Virus record (IMG/VR): IMGVR_UViG_3300037502_002272
Span: 1-34,440 of that record
Reading direction: 5' to 3' (one strand)
DNA from: a virus
DNA length: 34,440 nucleotides
Both the position numbers and the translations under genes were made by a program. Positions 29,973-34,440 of the stretch are shown here, one piece after another; the stretch's first letter is position 1, and each line of letters starts with the position of its first letter. The notes beneath the pieces are model-generated. The model had not been told where the DNA came from and did not search any database. It saw only the letters and a list, made by a program, of their open reading frames with translations.

Positions 29973-30440
29973 ATGACCGTATTCACCGCACCCGCCGCCG
30001 GAGGCGGCTCCGACGTTCGGCCCGCCGACCTCGAAGGACACCTCCTCGTCGTCGAGCCCCTGGAGTACGTCGCCTCCATCCCCACCTCCATGGGCGACAA
30101 GGACGCCGTGCGCGTCACCATCCACGACATCACCGACACCGAAACCTACGAAGACGTGCTCTGGTTCCCGAAGGTGCTCGTCGGCTCACTCAAGGGCCGC
30201 GTCGGACAGAAAGTGCTCGCCGTCCTCGGCAAGGGCACCGCGAAGCCCGGCCAGTCCGCGCCCTGGATTCTCATCGACGCCACCACCGATGACGACTGCG
30301 TCAAAGCCGCCACCGCCTACCTCGACTCCATCGCCGGCAACCAGTTCGCCGCCGCCGAGCCCGAAGTCGAGCAGCTCGCCAAGGAGTCCGGCAACCCGGC
30401 GTTGGCTGCCGCGCTCGGCAAGCTCGGCGCCCGCAAGTAA
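29973..30440 (+). CDS. putative ssDNA-binding protein
   Basis: A protein of 155 residues with AGAGAG upstream. The central part has the strand pattern of an OB-like barrel (HLLVVEPLEYVASIPTSMGD, then VTIHDITDTETYEDVLWFPK and VLAVLGKGTAKPGQSAPWIL). The C-terminal part is helical. A similar protein stands between nuclease and Prim-Pol genes in other actinophages and is listed there as ssDNA-binding. Identity is by position and fold pattern, not by a clear motif. Confidence 0.55.
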   Translation: MTVFTAPAAGGGSDVRPADLEGHLLVVEPLEYVASIPTSMGDKDAVRVTIHDITDTETYEDVLWFPKVLVGSLKGRVGQKVLAVLGKGTAKPGQSAPWILIDATTDDDCVKAATAYLDSIAGNQFAAAEPEVEQLAKESGNPALAAALGKLGARK

Positions 30441-30459
30441 CCCGAGCCCCCCACCCTCA

Positions 30460-30493
30460 ACCTGCGCAGGTGAGCAGCCCGTTCGAGTCGGGC
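30460..30493. promoter_or_regulatory. palindrome and hairpin before the Prim-Pol gene
   Basis: ACCTGCGCAGGT (30460-30471) is a perfect 12-bp palindrome, and GCCCG-TTCGAGT-CGGGC (30477-30493) is a short stem-loop. Both lie in the 85-nt gap before the primase start. The palindrome shares the core ACCTGCGCA with the start-associated sequence found elsewhere. It may be an operator. Confidence 0.45.
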
Positions 30494-30525
30494 GTGGGGA
30501 CAACAGCAACACCGAAGGAGACCCG

Positions 30526-32616
30526 TTGACCATGCCCGACCCTGCCAGCCCACTCCTCGACGCAGCCCGGGCCTGGCACGACGCCGGGTTCTGCGTCATC
30601 CCCAGCCACGAGGACGGCGGCAAGCGACCCTTCGGCCAATGGAAGAAATACCAGCTGCAGCGCCCCGACTGGCCCACCCTCGAAGGCTGGCTGCAGTCAG
30701 GCCGCTACACCGGCATCGGGCTCATCATGGGCCAAGCCTCCGGCAACGCCGAAATGCTGGAGATTGAAGGGCCCGCCGGCGACCTCGCCGGGCGCCTCGA
30801 CGACGTCGTCAACGAAGCCCGCAAATACACCGAGATCGACGCCGACCAGCTCCTCTCCCGCGTCCTCATGGGCTTCACCGAAATCAGCGCCGGCGGCGGC
30901 CTCCACACCATCATTCGCATCACCGACGGCCCCGCCCTGCCCAACACCAAACTCGCCCACGACGGCAACAAAGTGATCGCCGAAACCCGCGGCGAAGGCG
31001 GCTTCGTCATCGTCTGGCCCACCGCCGGACGCACCGGGCACGAACCAGGCGCCGCCTACGTCCTCGAGCGCGGCGGCCCCGACAGCGTCGCCGAAGTCAC
31101 CAGCGAAGACCGCGACCTGCTCCACGAGGTCTTCACCCACGCGCTCGACAAGACCGGCCCGCCCGTCGTCGAAGCCAAACCAGCACCCGCCCCCAGCCCA
31201 GCCCCGGCCAGCAGCGGCCTGTCCCCCCTCGACGACTACGCCCAACGCGTCACCTGGGACGAAATCCTGCAAACCGCCGGCTGGACCTACTCCCACACCG
31301 ACGGCAAACGCGAACATTGGACCCGCCCCGGCAAAAACAAAGCCGACGGGGCCAGCGGCAACATCCTCGACGGCTGCCTGTACGTCCACTCCACATCCGT
31401 CACCGACTTCCCCATCAACAAAGGCCTCAGCAAAGGCCAGGCCTACGCCTGGCTGCATCACGGCGGCGACCTATCCAACGCCACGAAGGCACTTAGGGCC
31501 GCAGGCTACGGCGACGCCCTGCCCGATAACTCCATCACCCTGGCCGAATTCATTGTCGCTTCGCCTACCACCGATAACGAGCCTGGGCGCGAACGCACGA
31601 GCTGGTGGCCCCGCGATCTCGACGGCGTCATCTCCGGTCACGAAACCGAGCCCGACCCCACGCACCTCACCCGTGGCGACGGCCCATCCATGTTCTACTC
31701 CGGCCGCGTCAACGGCCTCATCGGAGAATCCGAAAGCGGCAAAACATGGGTCGCGCTCCACGCCACCAGCCAAGAACTAGCCAAAGGGCAGCCAGTCCTT
31801 TATCTCGACTTCGAGGACAGCGCACCAGGCATCATCAACCGCCTCCGCAAACTCGGAACCACCGACCAGCACCTCACCAACCTCACCTACATCGCCCCAG
31901 ACGAAGGCCTCAGCGTGCCCGCCAAGAGCGACCTCGGGGAGGCCCTAGCCCTAGCCAGCGCGTCCCTGGTCATCATCGACGGTTTCAACGCCGCCATGAC
32001 CCTCATGGGTTTGGACATCAACTCCAATAACGACGCCACCCAATTCGCCCAAGTCCTCCTCAAGCCCATCGCGGCCACCGGCGCCTGCGTCGTCTACGTC
32101 GACCACGTCCCCAAATCCCGTGAGGCTCGAGGCAAAGGCGGCATTGGCGCTCAAGCCAAGCGCGCCATGACCACGGGCTGCGCCCTCACGGTCACCGTCA
32201 CCGAGCCCTTCGGCGAAGGCCAGGCCGGCCGGCTGCACCTCACGGTAGACAAGGACCGGCCAGGCAAGGTGCGCGCCCGCTCCTACGCCGCCAAGCACGC
32301 AGGCGACGTCGTCATCACCCCACACGGCAAAGGCATCCGCATCGCCATCCAGCCCAGCGACGCCACCATTGAGCGCAGCACCGAGGATCGCCGCCTGCAA
32401 GAGAACATCATGGCAATAGTCAAAGCCAACCCCAACATCAGTCGAAATAAGGTCGAGCAGGAGTCAACGGGCAAGGGCACCGCCATTCGCGCGACCCTCG
32501 ACCACTTGACCTATTTGGGCAAATTGCAGGAGACCAAGGCCGGGGGCTCCCGTCGATACATCGTCCTGGAAGATCTCGATGCTCTGCCCGTCTTCGACGG
32601 TGGCGTCGATGACTAG
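30526..32616 (+). CDS. bifunctional primase-polymerase/helicase
   Basis: A protein of 696 residues from a TTG 5 nt after GAAGGAG; an ATG at 30532 is the alternative. The N-terminal Prim-Pol domain is marked by GFCVIPSHEDGGKRPFGQWK (21-40), by MLEIEG at 77-82 where the metal-binding DXD is expected, and by GGGLHTIIRI. After a Pro/Ala-rich linker and a second domain comes a RepA/DnaB-like ATPase with Walker A GESESGKT (about 400-407), Walker B LVIIDG (about 481-486) and a YVDHVPKSREARGKGG region. The C-terminus looks like a winged helix. It should initiate phage DNA replication; iterons lie just downstream. Confidence 0.88.
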   Translation: MTMPDPASPLLDAARAWHDAGFCVIPSHEDGGKRPFGQWKKYQLQRPDWPTLEGWLQSGRYTGIGLIMGQASGNAEMLEIEGPAGDLAGRLDDVVNEARKYTEIDADQLLSRVLMGFTEISAGGGLHTIIRITDGPALPNTKLAHDGNKVIAETRGEGGFVIVWPTAGRTGHEPGAAYVLERGGPDSVAEVTSEDRDLLHEVFTHALDKTGPPVVEAKPAPAPSPAPASSGLSPLDDYAQRVTWDEILQTAGWTYSHTDGKREHWTRPGKNKADGASGNILDGCLYVHSTSVTDFPINKGLSKGQAYAWLHHGGDLSNATKALRAAGYGDALPDNSITLAEFIVASPTTDNEPGRERTSWWPRDLDGVISGHETEPDPTHLTRGDGPSMFYSGRVNGLIGESESGKTWVALHATSQELAKGQPVLYLDFEDSAPGIINRLRKLGTTDQHLTNLTYIAPDEGLSVPAKSDLGEALALASASLVIIDGFNAAMTLMGLDINSNNDATQFAQVLLKPIAATGACVVYVDHVPKSREARGKGGIGAQAKRAMTTGCALTVTVTEPFGEGQAGRLHLTVDKDRPGKVRARSYAAKHAGDVVITPHGKGIRIAIQPSDATIERSTEDRRLQENIMAIVKANPNISRNKVEQESTGKGTAIRATLDHLTYLGKLQETKAGGSRRYIVLEDLDALPVFDGGVDD

Positions 32617-33103
32617 GGAAACGGAACCTCGTCCCGACCTCGTCCCGACCTCGTCCCAGGGGTCATTTGGGCAAAATTCCGCCGATTGGGTCATCCCTCA
32701 CGAATCGACCTCGTCCCTTCGTCCCCGGCCTATGCCGGGACGAGGACGAGGACGAGGCGGTGACCTCGTCCCAACCCCGTCCCTGACCAAGCACTTCACC
32801 GCCTCCACCTGCCGCAAATGCGGAGGCATCACCATCGCCGGCCAAACCTACGGACTGCGCGTCGACCTTGAGCCCCACATGCTCGACGACGAAACCGAAT
32901 ACGCCGCCCTCCTCGCCGGCATCCCCACCTACGACCTCTACCCCGACCGCATCGCCCGACGCCGCCACCTCGAAGAAATCAGCCACCCCGAACGAGTCCC
33001 CCGACACGCCCGCCACTCCTGCGACCGCACCTACGGCACCCGACCCCGCCCCACCCCAGCCGCAACCCCCCGGCCATCCGCCGACGGGCCGCCGCCGTTC
33101 TAG
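32609..33103 (+). CDS. zinc-ribbon protein downstream of Prim-Pol
   Basis: A protein of 164 residues; the ATG overlaps the Prim-Pol stop by 8 nt. Residues 1-65 are low-complexity (including PRPMPGRGRGRGGD) and are encoded by the iteron cluster. The folded part starts at about 68: TASTCRKCGGITIAGQTYGL and then a helix and TYDLYPDRIARRRHLEEIS. Only one CxxC pair is obvious, with a later H/C (HARHSC) possibly completing a zinc site. The end is Pro-rich. Its position suggests a role in replication initiation, possibly binding the iterons, but that is inference. Confidence 0.6.
   Translation: MTRETEPRPDLVPTSSQGSFGQNSADWVIPHESTSSLRPRPMPGRGRGRGGDLVPTPSLTKHFTASTCRKCGGITIAGQTYGLRVDLEPHMLDDETEYAALLAGIPTYDLYPDRIARRRHLEEISHPERVPRHARHSCDRTYGTRPRPTPAATPRPSADGPPPF
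32626..32772. repeat. ACCTCGTCCC iterons: candidate replication origin
   Basis: ACCTCGTCCC occurs at 32626-32635, 32637-32646 and 32648-32657 (exact 11-bp spacing), again at 32708-32717 and 32763-32772, and in the opposite direction as GGGACGAGG with two more GACGAGG units near 32737-32757. A stem-loop (CGTCCCCGGC-CTAT-GCCGGGACG) lies between. The 50 bp between the third and fourth copies are less GC-rich. Direct plus inverted iterons beside a Prim-Pol/helicase gene are what a phage origin would show. Confidence 0.6.
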
Positions 33104-33111
33104 GAGACAAC

Positions 33112-33762
33112 TTGCCCAGCATTTGCCTACTCCCCCACCGCGACCCGCGAGAAGCCCTTGCCGGCGCGCTCGTCTGCCGACACCACCACGGCTGGCTCCG
33201 CGACAGCATCGACGACATCGTCGTCACCTACGCACTCCTCCCCCACTTCTACGAGCCCGGGACCGCCGTCGACGACGGCCACCAGGTCAAAGGCAAGAGG
33301 GTCGACCCCCCAGCCCCCGTCCGCCTCGACGTCGTAGCACTCTGCGACAAGCGCACCGTCGCCCGATACCCCGGCGACATCGTCCCCGTCCTCGCCATCC
33401 TCGAAGCCTGGGCCCGCCTCGTCCGCGAAGAACGCCAGCTCCAGGCCTGCCACCGTCACACCACCGTCACCAGCGAAGCCGGCCTCCTCCTCGCCCACCT
33501 CGATTGGATCATCGGCCAACCATTCGTCGACGAGCTCGCCCGCGAAATACGAGAAGTCAAGTCCGCGTTGCACTCCGCCATCGGCGACCACGCACCCCGA
33601 CCCGTCGGCACCTGCCCCGTCGTGCATCCCGAGACAGGCGAATGCGGCGGCAAGTTGTACCAGGATCGCTACGGCGGAATGTCGGTGACGTGCCGCAAAT
33701 GCGGCGAAGTGTGGGGCGAGACCGAGCTGCGTCGACTCGGTCTGATGCAACAGGCGATTTGA
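33112..33762 (+). CDS. right-arm protein with C-terminal zinc ribbon
   Basis: A protein of 216 residues from a TTG after AGGAGACAAC. The N-terminal part has CRHHHGWLRDSIDDIVVTYA, the middle is helical (VPVLAILEAWARLVREERQL) and the C-terminus forms a zinc ribbon: GTCPVVHPETGECGGKLY, then MSVTCRKCGEVWGETELRRL. Such proteins are common in actinophage right arms; no activity is established. The hydrophobic helical middle with a DNA-binding-type ribbon would fit a replication or regulatory role. Confidence 0.65.
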   Translation: MPSICLLPHRDPREALAGALVCRHHHGWLRDSIDDIVVTYALLPHFYEPGTAVDDGHQVKGKRVDPPAPVRLDVVALCDKRTVARYPGDIVPVLAILEAWARLVREERQLQACHRHTTVTSEAGLLLAHLDWIIGQPFVDELAREIREVKSALHSAIGDHAPRPVGTCPVVHPETGECGGKLYQDRYGGMSVTCRKCGEVWGETELRRLGLMQQAI

Positions 33763-33810
33763 CAATGCCGCTGCTGTCCATCATCCTGGGTTTGGCGAAG
33801 TATGCCTGCA

Positions 33811-33837
33811 CCCGGTTAGCCGACATCGGCTGCCGGG
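33811..33837. promoter_or_regulatory. extended dyad between right-arm genes
   Basis: CCCGG-TT-AGCCGA-CA-TCGGCT-G-CCGGG is an almost continuous inverted repeat (outer arms 33811-33815 and 33833-33837). It is followed by a weakly T-rich stretch (TTCTGTCATTT) and then the ribosome site of the gene at 33861. It could be a weak terminator or an operator. It argues that 33765-33860 is non-coding. Confidence 0.5.
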
Positions 33838-33860
33838 TTCTGTCATTTCGAGGAGAGGAC

Positions 33861-34085
33861 ATGGCGCCCACCACCAAGACCCGCGCCACGCCCGACCCTG
33901 CCGCGCCCATCGTCAGCCTCGAGGAAATCGACGAGGCCCTGGTCTACACGTCACTCAACCCAAAGCGGGACGAGCATTGGCGTCGCTGGACTGACGGCCT
34001 GCTCGACGAGCGGAACCGGATCGCCAGGTCAGGTCCGCGTCGCGAGGTGCGAGTGCTCCACCCCGACGAGTACCCCGAGCGCTGA
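33861..34085 (+). CDS. small protein of unknown function
   Basis: A protein of 74 residues from an ATG with GAGGAGAGGAC upstream. It starts MAPTTKTRATPDPAAPIVS; then SLEEIDEALVYTSLNPKRDE and HWRRWTDGLLDERNRIA are helical and charged. An in-frame ATG at 33765 would add 32 residues but has no ribosome site and covers a strong dyad. No family is recognised. It precedes the HNH gene by 8 nt. Confidence 0.6.
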   Translation: MAPTTKTRATPDPAAPIVSLEEIDEALVYTSLNPKRDEHWRRWTDGLLDERNRIARSGPRREVRVLHPDEYPER

Positions 34086-34093
34086 CCCCGACC

Positions 34094-34390
34094 GTGCGGC
34101 GCCCGTGCTTGGACTGCAACCAGTTGACTGAACGCAAGACCCGCTGCGCTGACTGCCACCGACGTAGGGACCGGGCCCGTGTCCGGCCTCATTACTCAGG
34201 CGATTACGCGCGTCGAGCTCGCGCAGTACGCGAGGCCCCCGGGCCCTGCTGGATCTGCGGCCTGGACACCTTGCAGCCGGGGGACGTGTGGACTGCTGAC
34301 CATCTTGTGCCCGCAGATCCAGCCAGCCCGCTCGCTAAGGCTCATCGCACATGCAATTCGTCTCGAGGCAACCGACCCCTACCCCCGTAG
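34094..34390 (+). CDS. HNH endonuclease
   Basis: A protein of 98 residues from a GTG. An N-terminal zinc site (CLDC, CADC) is followed by the HNH domain: CWIC (C52, C55), TADHLVPAD with D69-H70 as catalytic pair, and HRTCNSSRGNR with H84, C87 and N88. HNH enzymes next to terminase genes help the terminase cut at cos. Here terminase lies at the other end of the window, so the ends are likely joined in the genome or in the circular form. No clear Shine-Dalgarno is visible. Confidence 0.85.
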   Translation: MRRPCLDCNQLTERKTRCADCHRRRDRARVRPHYSGDYARRARAVREAPGPCWICGLDTLQPGDVWTADHLVPADPASPLAKAHRTCNSSRGNRPLPP

Positions 34391-34413
34391 GGAGATCCGG
34401 GACCGGGTCCGAA

Positions 34414-34433
34414 TGTGGACAACCTGTGGACAA
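34414..34433. promoter_or_regulatory. two tandem DnaA boxes
   Basis: TGTGGACAA occurs at 34414-34422 and 34425-34433, a centre-to-centre distance of 11 bp. The complement, TTGTCCACA, is the preferred DnaA box of high-G+C actinobacteria. The pair lies in the non-coding end of the window after the HNH gene. It may recruit host DnaA to the phage end or mark an origin. Confidence 0.6.
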
Positions 34434-34440
34434 GTCCGAC

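Noticed and set aside
30697-31461. 254-codon glycine-rich minus-strand frame inside the Prim-Pol gene
   Set aside because: Composition (Gly/Ala/Val/Asp) is that of an antisense frame of a GC-rich gene; the plus strand has clear domain motifs.
32868-33860. Long Arg/Pro-rich frame leading into the 33861 gene
   Set aside because: Overlaps two better genes in another frame and is low-complexity; the strong ribosome site at 33851 fixes the start at 33861.

Overview
The window looks like a complete, or nearly complete, genome of a temperate tailed phage (siphovirus) of a high-G+C actinobacterium. G+C is roughly two-thirds by eye. Starts are a mix of ATG, GTG and TTG, and many genes overlap by 4 or 8 bases. 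The host type is suggested by a WhiB-family protein, an Lsr2-type DNA-binding domain, a Prim-Pol/helicase fusion typical of actinophages, DnaA boxes of the TTGTCCACA type, and a perfect TGTGA-N6-TCACA (CRP/GlxR) site. I cannot name the genus. An HNH endonuclease gene ends the window and the terminase genes open it, so the two ends probably join (cos region or circle).

Left arm, rightward (about 0.2-20.4 kb): virion genes. A small zinc-finger protein, TerS, TerL, a small membrane protein, HK97-type portal, prohead protease and major capsid come first. A three-gene sugar cassette (GT4-like glycosyltransferase, NAD-dependent sugar epimerase, GT2-like glycosyltransferase) then interrupts the head genes. 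After it come the head-tail connector, a tail-completion protein, major tail protein, tail assembly chaperones with a -1 frameshift at CCCTTTG, an HK97 gp10-like protein, tape measure, distal tail and tail-tip proteins, and three or four receptor-side proteins (S74 autoprotease fibre, collagen-like fibre, glycine-rich adhesin, small tail protein).

Middle (20.4-25.6 kb): a gene-free region of 468 bp full of dyads, a C5-cytosine methyltransferase, a convergent two-gene minus-strand operon (zinc-ribbon protein plus ribbon-helix-helix regulator) behind two tandem palindromes, then membrane proteins, an amidase endolysin, an HTH protein, a metallophosphoesterase and two small proteins, closed by a strong intrinsic terminator.

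Integration region (25.6-27.3 kb): a membrane protein and a tyrosine integrase on the minus strand, a 13-base G run just upstream of the integrase start, the CRP-like site, and a sequence equal to the 3' end of a tRNA gene (likely attP). No classical repressor was recognised.

Right arm, rightward (27.3-34.4 kb): small membrane proteins, an Lsr2-like protein, a resolvase-like nuclease, zinc-ribbon/WhiB protein, a RecB/Cas4-like nuclease, a possible ssDNA-binding protein, Prim-Pol/helicase, a gene whose 5' part carries ACCTCGTCCC iterons (candidate origin), unknown genes and HNH. This arm likely handles DNA replication, recombination and host control. The most interesting items are the capsid-adjacent sugar cassette, the iteron cluster, the zinc-ribbon-WhiB fusion, the RHH operator pair, and the regulatory signals around integrase.
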